Positions 16,697-25,770 of a stretch of 64,000 nucleotides of DNA are shown here, one piece after another (the first letter of the stretch is position 1; every line of letters begins with the position of its first letter). The notes under the pieces were generated by a model that was given only the letters and a program-made list of their open reading frames with translations, did not search any database and was not told where the DNA came from. A program made the position numbers and the translations under genes. The DNA comes from Bremerella sp. JC817 (GTDB lineage Bacteria; Planctomycetota; Planctomycetia; Pirellulales; Pirellulaceae), in NCBI RefSeq assembly GCF_040718835.1, contig NZ_JBFEFG010000247.1:62001-126000 (forward strand). Reading direction: 5' to 3'.

Positions 16697-17767
16697 CTAG
16701 TTCGTGTCCAACTTGCGACGGTCTGCAAGTTCAACTTCAAGAGTAATAACGTCGCCCGAGCCGCGCCGTATCCGTACCTTTACGCGATCGCCCGGAGAAT
16801 ACTGATTCACCATCAGCTTCAAATCATCGAAAGAACTGATCGCACGACTGTTGAATCGCAAGATCTGATCTCCCTCTTGGATTCCCGCCAAAGCTGCCGG
16901 GGAATCCGGGGTGACGCGTGTGACAACAACGTCCTGTCGGTCAGGTTCACAACGTACACCCAAATATGGTTGCGTTCCGCCCAAGCGGCCCCACACCTCC
17001 GACTTCTTCAGTCGGTCGATGTTTTCGAGGTACTGCGAGGCAGGGACGTGAAGGTTGGCGGTGATGCGGTTGCCGATGCGGCTGTTAATTCCGATCACGT
17101 TGCCTTGAATATCGAGCAAAGGTCCGCCGCTGTCTCCGCCGACCAGCGTGGCATCGGTCGCGATGACATCTTGGCTGCTGGCCAGCACGCGGCCAATTCG
17201 CAGGGCAGGGCGGCGATCTTTCACAATCCCGCCGGCATGACCCATCACCAGTACCCATTCCCCTTCGCGAAGGTTCGCGGTGGCACGGACATTCAGGTGA
17301 GCGTATTTGCCTGGCGTGGTAATCTGGATGGCACCTGAGTCGATACTACGGTCCATCCCCAGGGTTACTCCTTTGACTCGACGTCCATCGTTCAAGATGA
17401 CTGTCACATCTCGGCCAGGCTCGCCGATCACGTGGCCGGCTGTCAGGATCAAGCCATCTTCGGTGACGATCACGCCGGAACCTTGAGCGGGTCCGACGAT
17501 CACGCCGACAGTGGCGTTCATCGCTTTCTTGGTCGTTTGCTGAATCTGGCTCTCCATCGATCGCAGATCGGCGACATCATGAGGAGCATCGCCAGTCAGG
17601 ATTTCCGAAAAGTGCGCCGTGCGTTGGATCTGCGGCGTCGCCTTATCTTGAGCAGATGCGAGGACCGGCAAGCAAAGAACGAGAACGCAAACCAATGAGA
17701 ATTTTCGGATGGTAGCTACCTGGCTGCCAGAAGCAAAAGAAAGAGAAGTTGTGTTCCGATAATTCAT
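16697..17767 (-). CDS. HtrA/Deg-type serine protease with one PDZ domain
   Basis: A 356-residue secreted S1C protease. A signal peptide precedes Gln40. The catalytic triad is visible as His112 (LTAGHVIG), Asp143 (DRSIDSGAI, with DSG in place of the usual DLA) and Ser213 (GGDSGGPLL). One PDZ domain follows (about 265-350: YLGVRCEPD, LAGIQEGDQILRFNSRAI). Length and single PDZ are like DegS/HtrA rather than DegP. Likely role: envelope protein quality control or regulated cleavage. The pseudoprotease gene follows 83 bases downstream on the same strand, so the two are probably made together. Confidence 0.92.
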   Translation of the reverse strand: MNYRNTTSLSFASGSQVATIRKFSLVCVLVLCLPVLASAQDKATPQIQRTAHFSEILTGDAPHDVADLRSMESQIQQTTKKAMNATVGVIVGPAQGSGVIVTEDGLILTAGHVIGEPGRDVTVILNDGRRVKGVTLGMDRSIDSGAIQITTPGKYAHLNVRATANLREGEWVLVMGHAGGIVKDRRPALRIGRVLASSQDVIATDATLVGGDSGGPLLDIQGNVIGINSRIGNRITANLHVPASQYLENIDRLKKSEVWGRLGGTQPYLGVRCEPDRQDVVVTRVTPDSPAALAGIQEGDQILRFNSRAISSFDDLKLMVNQYSPGDRVKVRIRRGSGDVITLEVELADRRKLDTN

Positions 17768-17849
17768 GATTTGCCCTTTGGATTCTGATTTGACAACCTC
17801 GAATACGCGGGAAACGCATCGGGGTTCGGTCTTATTCTAGGAATCCGAT

Positions 17850-17870
17850 CAAGAGCTTGTCACGCTCTTG
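17850..17870. promoter_or_regulatory. Inverted repeat upstream of the HtrA operon
   Basis: CAAGAGC-TTGTCAC-GCTCTTG, a perfect 7-bp inverted repeat with a 7-base spacer, lies 83 bases upstream of the HtrA gene and 187 upstream of the divergent epimerase. It could be an operator; the binding protein is unknown. Confidence 0.35.
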
Positions 17871-18056
17871 GTCACCAGCAGCCGAGGTGGCACTAAGTCT
17901 CGTGGGGCGCTGCGTTCACGATATAACAGCTCCATAGTAGTTAACTCCGCAAGGCTTTGGTAGGGGCTTGTTGGAATTGGTAAAAACGTCAGAAGCGGTG
18001 AATTTGTCACGATTTAGCGATTGCCAGCATCCCGTAGCTGGAGGAGTTTAGGCGAA

Positions 18057-18935
18057 ATGTCCACACGCACGCGAATGGTTGTCGGATGTGGCTATGTAGG
18101 TCGACCGCTGGCGGCTGCATGGCAATTAGCGGGGGATAAGGTTTTCGCAACGACTCGGCAGCAAGGGCGAGCCCGACAGTTTGAAAACGCTGGTTGGCTA
18201 CCTATTTTGGCTGATGTCACTAAGCCGGAAACTTTGCGCCACTTGCCAGAGGCCGACACGGTGGTTTTCGCCGTTGGTTACGATCCGAAAGGGGAGGCAA
18301 CCCGCGAACAAGTTTACGCCGAGGGTCTGAAAAATGTCCTGGAGAATCTTCCCGAGTCGACGAGACGCTTGGTGTTCGTCAGCACGACCGGTGTCTACGG
18401 CGATGCCGCGGGACAGACGGTCGACGAGAACACTCCTTGCGATCCGGCTCGACCAGGCGGCAAGGCATTCGTCGAAGCCGAGAGCTACCTGCGAAACCAT
18501 CCCATCTGGTCGCAGCGAAGCGTGATCTTGCGAATGGCCGGCATCTATGGCCCCGATCGGATTCCTCGTTCGGCCGACATTCAAGCCGGCAAACCGATTC
18601 CAGCCCCAGGCGGCGGTGCCTTGAACTTGATCCATGTCGACGACTGCGTCGCGGCCATTCGATTGGCGGCCGATGCCGAAGTTGTCTCGCCAGTCTACAT
18701 CGTCAGCGACGGAACACCGGTCGATCGTCGCGATTACTACCGCGAAGTGGCCCGGCTGCTTAACGCACCCGAGCCGACATTCGAAGAGCCTGATCCCGAT
18801 TCTCCCGCAGGCCGGCGTTCCCAATCTGATCGAAAGATGAGCAACCAAAAGCTCGTCGACGAACTTGGGTTTCAGCCGTTGCATGGCAGCTATCGCGAAG
18901 GACTCGCCGCCATCCTGACGGGGGACGAGAGTTAA
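18057..18935 (+). CDS. NAD-dependent epimerase/SDR-type protein (YeeZ-like)
   Basis: A 292-residue extended SDR. The N-terminus MVVGCGYVGRPLAAAW is a GxGxxG dinucleotide-binding loop, in the shortened G-C-G-Y-V-G form of YeeZ-like proteins. VFVSTTGVYGD carries the active-site Ser/Thr and Tyr region, although the Tyr-x3-Lys pair is not canonical (TGVYGDAAG). LRMAGIYGPDR and NLIHVDDCVAAI are typical of the family. The ATG at 18057 has GGAGGAG about 10 bases upstream. It ends with a 4-base overlap with the convergent membrane-protein gene. Substrate unknown, possibly a nucleotide sugar. Confidence 0.87.
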   Translation: MSTRTRMVVGCGYVGRPLAAAWQLAGDKVFATTRQQGRARQFENAGWLPILADVTKPETLRHLPEADTVVFAVGYDPKGEATREQVYAEGLKNVLENLPESTRRLVFVSTTGVYGDAAGQTVDENTPCDPARPGGKAFVEAESYLRNHPIWSQRSVILRMAGIYGPDRIPRSADIQAGKPIPAPGGGALNLIHVDDCVAAIRLAADAEVVSPVYIVSDGTPVDRRDYYREVARLLNAPEPTFEEPDPDSPAGRRSQSDRKMSNQKLVDELGFQPLHGSYREGLAAILTGDES

Positions 18936-19735
18936 ACAAGGTTGTTAGCGGCCAGGACAAGTAATGCGAGGCAGATTGGGATGACAAGTCCCAGGTAGTG
19001 GTAGCGGTCGCGCGGGACGCCCCGATAGTTGTCGCGAGCAATTCCGACGAGCATGAGAACAGCAAGAGCAGCTCCGATCAGGTAGTCACTGGAGTGGATC
19101 TGTCGCAGCAGCCCATGGATCGGATTCGTCGGCTCCGTTACGAAAAAATCACTGGCGATGCTTGGAGTGAATAGCAACGCCGAGAAAAAGAGTTGGCTGC
19201 CGATCTGCATTAAGACCAGCAGGATAAACCACTTCCAGTAGCCTCTTTCGTGCGTGCCCTTAATAAGCCAACAGACCAGCAGCACTTGTAGGCTGTACGC
19301 CAGGAAATCGGGGACATTCAACAGGATAATCGCTGTCTGCTTGGTCATGTCAGGGACAAGATTGGCCAGAAGAAAGGCCCCTTCCGTCAACAAGTTGGCC
19401 AAGGAATCAAGCAGCGAAATCAGCAGAAGCCAGTGCCCTGGCTGTAAGGCAGGAAATTGCTTTTTTCCAGCGGCAAACAGCCCGATCGCCAGTCCCAGCC
19501 CGGCAGCAATTCCGAGAAGAACAACACGGCTGACAAAAATCAGCCCTGCGAGCGGACTAAAGTCGAGAGCAAAGTCTAATGCCTCATAATCGACTGCGAT
19601 TGAAAGCAGGACACCCCCGACGACATAGGCCCAAACCCAGCGAGGAGTCAGCCGAACGCCGGCGTCTGCCATCGGTGACTTCGGCGTTGCTTCCGACGGA
19701 GATTGGAAGGGATTCTCAGTAGACGCTGGTGCCAT
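18932..19735 (-). CDS. Seven-helix membrane protein with NPFQSP tag (paralog A)
   Basis: A 267-residue protein with about seven membrane helices. The cytosolic N-terminus contains TENPFQSP. Inside are the motifs PGHWLLLIS...LTEGAF and, near the end, RDRYHYLGL. The same motifs, in the same order, are found in the gene at 21143-21910, so the two are distant paralogs. No catalytic or transport motif is recognised. It ends 4 bases into the epimerase gene and lies upstream of no clear partner. The family appears to be planctomycete-specific, but that is an inference from memory of similar tags. Confidence 0.75.
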   Translation of the reverse strand: MAPASTENPFQSPSEATPKSPMADAGVRLTPRWVWAYVVGGVLLSIAVDYEALDFALDFSPLAGLIFVSRVVLLGIAAGLGLAIGLFAAGKKQFPALQPGHWLLLISLLDSLANLLTEGAFLLANLVPDMTKQTAIILLNVPDFLAYSLQVLLVCWLIKGTHERGYWKWFILLVLMQIGSQLFFSALLFTPSIASDFFVTEPTNPIHGLLRQIHSSDYLIGAALAVLMLVGIARDNYRGVPRDRYHYLGLVIPICLALLVLAANNLV

Positions 19736-19816
19736 GCTGCATCGACCAGGGAACGGATAGTGAACCGCCAGGTTGGATCAGCCTAGGCGAGTTCCCTGGT
19801 CAAAGCAACATTTGTG

Positions 19817-20581
19817 CTATTCATGGTGCGTTAGGGAATTGATCTGCTGGAATACCGCGGCGAAGTTGCCACTCGATTCTGACGTTCGTAGTGGCATCAC
19901 GCGATCGACGAGGATTTCGCCATCGGGCGTTCCATGTTCGATAATCTGCATCACCTCGGCGATGAAGTCTGCCAGTGGCATCGCATTCGGATCGCTGGCC
20001 TGATGCTCGCCCAACAGCGTTGTCTGCACGTAAGGTGGCGCGAGCTCGAGGACTTCAACCGAAGTTGGCTTCAGTTGCTGACGAAGCGAGATCGCGTACG
20101 AGTGAATCGCGGCCTTGGTGGCGCAGTAGGTGGGCGTGAGCGCGAATGGCGTGAAGGCGAGTCCCGAGGTCACCATCATGATGGTTGCCTCCGCTTGCTT
20201 CTTCAGGTGCGGCAACAGAGCCGCCGTCAGCCGAATCGGCCCCAGCAAGTTGGTCGCGATCGTGGCCTCGGCGGTCGCCAGATCGACTGGCTCGGCCGTC
20301 AGGTCTTCGGGACGCATGATGCCAGAATTGTTGATTACCCCGTTCAAGGCCGGGTGTTCGGTGGTCACCTGGGAAACAAGTTGCTCGATCGACTCTGGCG
20401 AGTTGACATCGACCGTATAAGCAGCCATGTCAGGATGATCGGCCACCATGGCATCGAGCGGCTGTTGACGCCGGCCGGCGATGATCACCTGGTTGCCACG
20501 TTCGTAGAACGCTTCGGCCAGTCCCCGTCCAATGCCAGTACCTCCGCCGGTTATCAAGATCGTGTTGCCGCTGGTTTTCAT
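19817..20581 (-). CDS. SDR-family oxidoreductase (DltE-like)
   Basis: A 254-residue classical short-chain dehydrogenase. GGGTGIGRGLAEAFYERG is the TGxxxGxG cofactor loop. AGRRQQ suggests NADP(H) preference. INNSGIMRPED stands in for NNAG, Ser is in MMVTSGLA, and the catalytic YxxxK is in TYCATKAA. The ATG at 20581 has AAGGAGT about 8 bases upstream. It resembles DltE-type oxidoreductases of unknown substrate. It is divergently transcribed from an HxlR-type regulator, a common arrangement in which the regulator controls the oxidoreductase in response to electrophiles or redox stress. Confidence 0.9.
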   Translation of the reverse strand: MKTSGNTILITGGGTGIGRGLAEAFYERGNQVIIAGRRQQPLDAMVADHPDMAAYTVDVNSPESIEQLVSQVTTEHPALNGVINNSGIMRPEDLTAEPVDLATAEATIATNLLGPIRLTAALLPHLKKQAEATIMMVTSGLAFTPFALTPTYCATKAAIHSYAISLRQQLKPTSVEVLELAPPYVQTTLLGEHQASDPNAMPLADFIAEVMQIIEHGTPDGEILVDRVMPLRTSESSGNFAAVFQQINSLTHHE

Positions 20582-20674
20582 GCGAACTCCTTGAATTTCG
20601 TTGACAGAATCAGGCTTCTCCATTCACGATAGAAGTGGTGGTTACCAAAAGAAAGAAGGCACCGAAAAGTGCGA

Positions 20675-20694
20675 TACTTACCCAATAGTGAGTA
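20675..20694. promoter_or_regulatory. Candidate HxlR operator
   Basis: TACTTAC-CCAATA-GTGAGTA, an inverted repeat with 6 of 7 matching pairs, ends exactly before the start codon of the HxlR-type gene and lies in the 113-base divergent promoter region. HxlR/DUF24 regulators bind palindromes of this size. Confidence 0.5.
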
Positions 20695-21117
20695 ATGGAA
20701 TTGGCCGAGAAAAAGTCGCAAATAAAATCATCGACATCTTCGTCTCCGGCCTGGTCCGAGCTAGACCCTAAGGTCAATGCGCTGGTAAACGACATCATCG
20801 GACGGGTCGCGGATAAGTGGACATTGCTCATCCTGGAAGCGCTCGACGAGAACGGAGTCGTTCGCTTCAAAGAGCTCAGTAGGCTGATACCTGGCATCAG
20901 TCAGAAGATGCTGACGCAGACATTACGGCAGATGGAATGCGATGGCCTGGTGAAGCGAACCGTCTACGCTGAAGTACCTCCGCGCGTCGAATACGAACTG
21001 ACTCCGCTGGGCTTCAGTCTGGGGGAAGCGTTCTGCGGCGTGTGGACCTGGGCGGAAAAGCACTACGCCGAGATCGAAGCGGCCCGCAAAAAGTTTGCCC
21101 GCCGACAACGCGGCTGA
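20695..21117 (+). CDS. HxlR-family transcriptional regulator
   Basis: A 140-residue winged-helix protein of the HxlR/DUF24 family. The core IIGRVADKWTLLILEAL, RFKELSRLIPGISQKMLTQTLRQME and GLVKRTVYAEVPPRVEYELT are strongly diagnostic. Many members carry an N-terminal redox Cys; none is present here before the HTH (the only Cys are in ECDGL and AFCGV), so thiol sensing by the classical route is unlikely. It is divergent from the SDR gene and probably represses both, through the palindrome at its start codon. Confidence 0.93.
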   Translation: MELAEKKSQIKSSTSSSPAWSELDPKVNALVNDIIGRVADKWTLLILEALDENGVVRFKELSRLIPGISQKMLTQTLRQMECDGLVKRTVYAEVPPRVEYELTPLGFSLGEAFCGVWTWAEKHYAEIEAARKKFARRQRG

Positions 21118-21142
21118 AGTCCTTCGTCGCAAAGGCAAACGA

Positions 21143-21910
21143 TCACATCCCTGCCGGGAATAGCAGCCACCAGAACAGCACCAGCAGGATGCCAATGTAG
21201 TGATAGACATCACGTCGCCGGCGATCACGCAGGTCGAGGGCGATATTCACCAGCATGATCACCAGCGTCACGCCAGAGAGCATTACCTTGGCCAGCATAT
21301 ATGGTCCCATTCCCATCGCTGGCAACAGGCCGGTGAAGTAGAGCGGCTCTCCTAAAGTCAAAAGCCCGAAGTAAGTCAGCGAGATCCACGCATACGATCG
21401 CCAGCCTTCCCCTTCTCTCGTGGTCTTCACGACGAAGCCATAGAAGATGGCGGCCAGTAAGTTGCCGATGCCGAACGAAATCAAGTAAGCCGCCTCCCAC
21501 TGGGAATAGGCTGATTCCATATCAGTGCTGTCTTCCAGTCCGCTCTGCAGATAAGAAACGCTGATCCAGGCACCCTCGGTGATGAGCGTCGTCGAGAGGG
21601 CAATCAGCCGCCAATGTCCAGGCATCAACTGCGAGAATCGATTCCTCGCAATCGCATCGATCAGCAGTGCAATGCCAACTCCATAGATCGCGCCTGAGAC
21701 GCCATGCATTCCCAACGCCAGGGGTTGATCGGCGATGGAAAAGATCGGGAACACCAGCCCCAGCTTGATCGCCGCTCCGATCAGCATGCAAAGGGCGATT
21801 AACCTGAAGTCAGGCAGGCTCGAAGGTTTCGACGCTTCTGCCTCCTCCACCGCAGTCGCGGGAGATTGGAAGGGATTGTCTGGCGGATGGTTTGCGTTGG
21901 TGTCTTCCAC
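21143..21910 (-). CDS. Seven-helix membrane protein with NPFQSP tag (paralog B)
   Basis: A 255-residue protein starting at a GTG (21910) with GAGG about 7 bases upstream. The N-terminus contains PDNPFQSP. About seven membrane helices follow. MPGHWRLIA...ITEGAW and DVYHYIGIL match the PGHW/TEGA/YHYxG motifs of the protein at 18932-19735. The two flank the SDR/HxlR pair on the same strand. A tail of a few residues (LFPAGM) follows the last helix. Function unknown. Confidence 0.72.
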   Translation of the reverse strand: MEDTNANHPPDNPFQSPATAVEEAEASKPSSLPDFRLIALCMLIGAAIKLGLVFPIFSIADQPLALGMHGVSGAIYGVGIALLIDAIARNRFSQLMPGHWRLIALSTTLITEGAWISVSYLQSGLEDSTDMESAYSQWEAAYLISFGIGNLLAAIFYGFVVKTTREGEGWRSYAWISLTYFGLLTLGEPLYFTGLLPAMGMGPYMLAKVMLSGVTLVIMLVNIALDLRDRRRRDVYHYIGILLVLFWWLLFPAGM

Positions 21911-22059
21911 GCAGTTGCCTCGGCGAGTGCAGGTGTCAGGCGTTTCTCGCAAGAGCATAGCACGATTTTTTTCCTGACAGAATCCAGAGAGCCTCGGTTG
22001 GTGTAGATTGAAAACAGAAAGCCATTTTCGTTTGCCCGCCCGATCGCTGTTCGCCTGCC

Positions 22060-23526
22060 ATGGATTGCTTTTCGATGATTCGTCCGCTCTTGGTTCTCGC
22101 TGCCATCTTCGGTTGTTTTACTACCGCTTCGTCCGCCGCCGATCGTCCGATGAACGTGTTGTTTATCATCTCGGACGATCTCACGCCGACGGCGCTTTCG
22201 TGTTACGGCAACACGGTTTGCCAGACGCCGAATCTGGATCGACTCGCAGGGGAAGGAACTCGTTTCACGCGAGCCTACTGCAATGCGACCTATTGCGGAC
22301 CGAGCCGGGCCTCGTTTCTTTCAGGCTACTATCCTCACGCAACTGGCGTGTTTGGGTACGTTAGTCCACGACCGCAGATTGGCGAGCGAGCGATGTGGCC
22401 GCAGCACTTCAAAGATCATGGCTACTACACGGCTCGCGTGAGCAAGATCTTTCATATGGGTGTGCCCGGCGGAATCGAAGAGGGGAGCGACGGCGCCGAC
22501 GATCCGATTTCGTGGAACGAACGCTTCAACTCGCCTGGCCCTGAATGGAAAGCCCCAGGCGATGGTGAAACGCTCGAAGGAAACCCCGACGGCAAACGCC
22601 CGGTGGTGGGTGGCAACACGTTTGTCGTCGTCGAAGCAGACGGCGACGACCTGGTGCACAGCGACGGCAAAACCGCGGCCAAGGCGGTCGAACTTATCCA
22701 GACGCACGCCAACGCCGACAAGCCTTTCTTTCTGGCGGTTGGTTTCGTGCGACCTCATGTACCCTTCGTCGCACCGCGGAAGTATATGGAAAACTACAAG
22801 CCGGACGATCAGCAGCAACTGCCACCGAAGGTGCCTGGCGATTGGGACGACATCCCGAAGATGGGCATCAACTACAAGACCAGCAGGAACATGAAGATGG
22901 ATGTGCGGCAGCAGAAGAAGGCGGTCGGTGGTTATTATGGCGCGGTTTCGTTTTTGGACGCCCAGGTCGGCAAGGTGCTCGACGCGCTGGAGGCCAGCGG
23001 TCAGGCCGACAATACGATCGTCATCTTCACCAGCGATCACGGCTTTCATCTCGGCCAGCATGATTTCTGGGCGAAGGTGAGCCTGCACGAAGAGTCGGCC
23101 AGTGTTCCGCTGATCATCAAAGTGCCGGGCATGAAACCCGCCGTCTGCGACTCGCTTACACAGTTACTCGATCTCTATCCAACAACCGCCGCCCTTTGTG
23201 GATTGAACGTGCCCGAGCGGCTGCAAGGCAAAGACATCACACCTCTACTAAAAGACCCGAAGGCAACGGTTCATGATGAAGTGCTGAACGTCTCGCCGAT
23301 GCAGAAGGGCTTTCTGCTGCGGACCGACAAGTGGGCCTTCATCCAATATCAAGAGAACGGCAAAGGGGGCATCGAACTGTTCGACATGGAGAAGGATCCA
23401 GGGCAGTTCCGTAACCTGGCGGGTGATCCGGACCATGCCAAGATCGTGGCCGAGTTCCAGCAGCGATTGGCCAAGAAGCTGCAAGAGGTCCGTCAAAACG
23501 ATCTGGAACTTGGTGGAAAGAAATAG
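22060..23526 (+). CDS. Iduronate-2-sulfatase-like sulfatase
   Basis: A 488-residue secreted type I sulfatase. A signal peptide covers residues 1-27. NVLFIISDDL supplies the calcium-binding Asp pair, and Cys79 in CGPSRASFLSG is the residue converted to formylglycine. The later TIVIFTSDHGFHLGQHDFWAK and LHEESASVPLIIKVPG are typical of iduronate-2-sulfatase-type enzymes. Hydrolysis of a sulfate ester on a polysaccharide is expected in the periplasm. It stands alone, far from the sulfatase cluster at 37-41.6 kb. No sulfatase-maturating enzyme is in the window. Confidence 0.92.
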   Translation: MDCFSMIRPLLVLAAIFGCFTTASSAADRPMNVLFIISDDLTPTALSCYGNTVCQTPNLDRLAGEGTRFTRAYCNATYCGPSRASFLSGYYPHATGVFGYVSPRPQIGERAMWPQHFKDHGYYTARVSKIFHMGVPGGIEEGSDGADDPISWNERFNSPGPEWKAPGDGETLEGNPDGKRPVVGGNTFVVVEADGDDLVHSDGKTAAKAVELIQTHANADKPFFLAVGFVRPHVPFVAPRKYMENYKPDDQQQLPPKVPGDWDDIPKMGINYKTSRNMKMDVRQQKKAVGGYYGAVSFLDAQVGKVLDALEASGQADNTIVIFTSDHGFHLGQHDFWAKVSLHEESASVPLIIKVPGMKPAVCDSLTQLLDLYPTTAALCGLNVPERLQGKDITPLLKDPKATVHDEVLNVSPMQKGFLLRTDKWAFIQYQENGKGGIELFDMEKDPGQFRNLAGDPDHAKIVAEFQQRLAKKLQEVRQNDLELGGKK

Positions 23527-23780
23527 CGGGAATACGTGCCGGCGGAATAAGTCCCCTCAGGCGGCCATCTGGGGGGCGTGCCGCAAGTGGAAAGCTACCC
23601 AAACTGCCCCTTGCCATCACTGACCCCCTAGTCGAGAATAAACCTCTTGTTCCAGGGGCTTCTCCACCTTCCTAGGGGAAGTGAAATTCCTGGTTTGCCT
23701 GGTATCTGGCCCGCTCGGCAGCGGTGCCATGAACCGAGGCGGTTTTCAGTTTCACGGTCCATTCGCCTGCGAGCATCAAA

Positions 23781-24995
23781 ATGCCAAGCTGTGTCCTTGC
23801 TTACTCTGGGGGTCTCGATACTTCGGTCATCTTGGGATGGCTTCAAGATGAAGGGTATGACGTCCATGCCGTGTACGTCGACTTGGGGCAGCCTTGCGAA
23901 GACCGCGAAGCGATTCTGCAGAAGGCCAAGGACTGCGGTGCCGTGTCGGCTCGGATTGTCGATGGTCGCGAAGAAATGTGCCGTGACTTCGCCTTCCCAG
24001 TGCTGCAGTGGCAAGCGAAGTACGAATCGATCTACCTGCTGGGTACCTCGATCGCTCGCCCGCTGATCTCGAAGCTCTGTCTGCAGGTTGCCCGCGAAGT
24101 GGGTGCCGATGCTTATGCTCACGGTGCGACCGGTAAGGGTAACGATCAGTGCCGCTTCCAGTTGGCTGCCGAAGCACTTGATCCAACCGTGAAGGTGATC
24201 GCTCCTTGGCGTATCGAAAAGTTCCGTAAGGCATTCCCAGGCCGAACCGAACTGATCGCCTACTGCAACGAAAAGAACATCCCCGTCAAGGCTTCGACCG
24301 CCAAGCCTTACAGCAGCGACGAAAACTGCCTGCACATCAGCTATGAAGCTGGCGAACTGGAAGACCTCGGCGTCAACGGTGTCGAACTGGTCGACTTCGG
24401 CATGACCGTCAGCCCACAGGAAGCTCCGGACCAGGCAGAAACCGTTACCATCAAGGTCGAAAAGGGTGTGCCAACCCACGTCAATGGCGAGAAGTGCACC
24501 GCCCTGGAAATCGTTACCAAGCTGAACGAAATCGGCGGCCGCAATGGTGTGGGTCGAATCGACATGGTCGAGAACCGTTTCGTCGGTATGAAGAGCCGCG
24601 GTGTGTACGAAGCCCCGGGCATGACCATCCTGTACGACGCCCTGCTGAACGTCGAACAGTTGACCCTCGACCGCGACCTGATTCACTTGCGTGATCAGTT
24701 GAAGTCGATCGTCGCTGAAGACGTTTACAACGGCTTTTGGTACAACGCCAAGATGGATGCTCTGCTGGCCTTTATCGCCAACGCGATGGAGAAGTGCACC
24801 GGCGAAGTGGCCTTCAAGCTTTACAAAGGCAACATCATCGTCGACAGCCGTTCGAGCGAAACGAGCCTCTACGACGAAGGAATCGCCACGATGGAAGGTG
24901 GCGGCAGCTACAACCAGGACGACGCCGAAGGCTTTCTGCGAATCCAGGGCCTGCCAAGCCGCGTCCAAGGCCGAGTCACGCCTCGCGCTTACTAA
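23781..24995 (+). CDS. argG: Argininosuccinate synthase
   Basis: A 404-residue ATP-dependent ligase joining citrulline and aspartate in arginine biosynthesis, in the cytoplasm. The PP-loop AYSGGLDTSVIL (residues 7-18) binds ATP. TSIARPLISK, YAHGATGKGNDQ and PYSSDENCLHISYEAGELED are standard family blocks. Length matches the usual 400 residues. It is monocistronic here, followed by a strong terminator, with no arginine partner next to it. No regulatory ARG box was identified. Confidence 0.97.
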   Translation: MPSCVLAYSGGLDTSVILGWLQDEGYDVHAVYVDLGQPCEDREAILQKAKDCGAVSARIVDGREEMCRDFAFPVLQWQAKYESIYLLGTSIARPLISKLCLQVAREVGADAYAHGATGKGNDQCRFQLAAEALDPTVKVIAPWRIEKFRKAFPGRTELIAYCNEKNIPVKASTAKPYSSDENCLHISYEAGELEDLGVNGVELVDFGMTVSPQEAPDQAETVTIKVEKGVPTHVNGEKCTALEIVTKLNEIGGRNGVGRIDMVENRFVGMKSRGVYEAPGMTILYDALLNVEQLTLDRDLIHLRDQLKSIVAEDVYNGFWYNAKMDALLAFIANAMEKCTGEVAFKLYKGNIIVDSRSSETSLYDEGIATMEGGGSYNQDDAEGFLRIQGLPSRVQGRVTPRAY

Positions 24996-25017
24996 GCAGA
25001 AGCGAGATTCAGCGATT

Positions 25018-25048
25018 CAAGGCCCGCCCGATGGCGGGCCTTACTTTT
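25018..25048 (+). terminator. Intrinsic terminator of argG
   Basis: AAGGCCCGCC-CGAT-GGCGGGCCTT, a 10-bp perfect stem with a tetraloop followed by ACTTTTG, lies 24 bases past the argG stop codon. Confidence 0.85.
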
Positions 25049-25080
25049 GCGCTCGATGAAACTTGAAGGCAACGGGACCG

Positions 25081-25770
25081 ATGGCACTCGATATCTACGT
25101 CATGCCGCTGTGGCGATTCAAAGCAGGGGAGTACGACTCGCCTTTGGAAGCGTGGCTCGACGATTCAGACACCCAAAACCCAGTCACGCCGCGACGTTCC
25201 TTTTCGCCGATCCAATGGTGGAGACGTTGGAAAGGCAAACGTCAAGCCAAACAGATTGTTGCTGCCGCCGCTCGGCAACTCGATTGCGATCTGGCGTGGA
25301 ACGACGACGGCGAAGTTGTCTTGGAGGAACAAGCGGCCTATGGATTCGTTGCCTTAAGAGCCTATGCCCAGTGGCTCGATCTACGGGAAGCGATACCGCG
25401 TTTCGAGCATAGCCCGCGAGGCAACTACTACGAACATCCGGTCATGCTGCGACAAGAATCGCCACTGCCGCGGTTTCAACACCTTGTCGAGCATAATTGC
25501 CACAACGGCTATCTCGTGCCGGTGGCGTTCGATCGCGTCGTTCAAGTCGAACCATTTCAGGTTTGGGGTGGATACGAATTCTTTCACTCGTTCGGTTCCA
25601 TCCCGGCGATCAGCAAGGAACTGGCGACGCTCAAGCCATTGTTGCCTTCCCCCGATGATCCTGCGGTCGCGGATGAAGCAAAACAGTTCATTCAGGATGG
25701 CTTCAACACGCTGGAAACCGCCTGCCAAATTGGGCTGCAGCATGGATTGCCAGTCATTTTTTACGGTTGA
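25081..25770 (+). CDS. Hypothetical soluble protein
   Basis: About 229 residues, soluble, no signal peptide. It is rich in aromatic residues (IQWWRRWKGKR, WGGYEFFHSFGS, WLDLREAIPRFEH). No family motif is recognised. The ATG at 25081 is preferred over 25063 only on spacing. The gene stands alone between argG and gpx. It could be an enzyme or a binding protein; nothing in the neighbourhood indicates a role. Confidence 0.65.
   Translation: MALDIYVMPLWRFKAGEYDSPLEAWLDDSDTQNPVTPRRSFSPIQWWRRWKGKRQAKQIVAAAARQLDCDLAWNDDGEVVLEEQAAYGFVALRAYAQWLDLREAIPRFEHSPRGNYYEHPVMLRQESPLPRFQHLVEHNCHNGYLVPVAFDRVVQVEPFQVWGGYEFFHSFGSIPAISKELATLKPLLPSPDDPAVADEAKQFIQDGFNTLETACQIGLQHGLPVIFYG

Noticed and set aside
23628..24968. 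Long open frame antisense to argG (446 codons)
   Set aside because: argG is certain, and the antisense product shows only reflected composition without known motifs.
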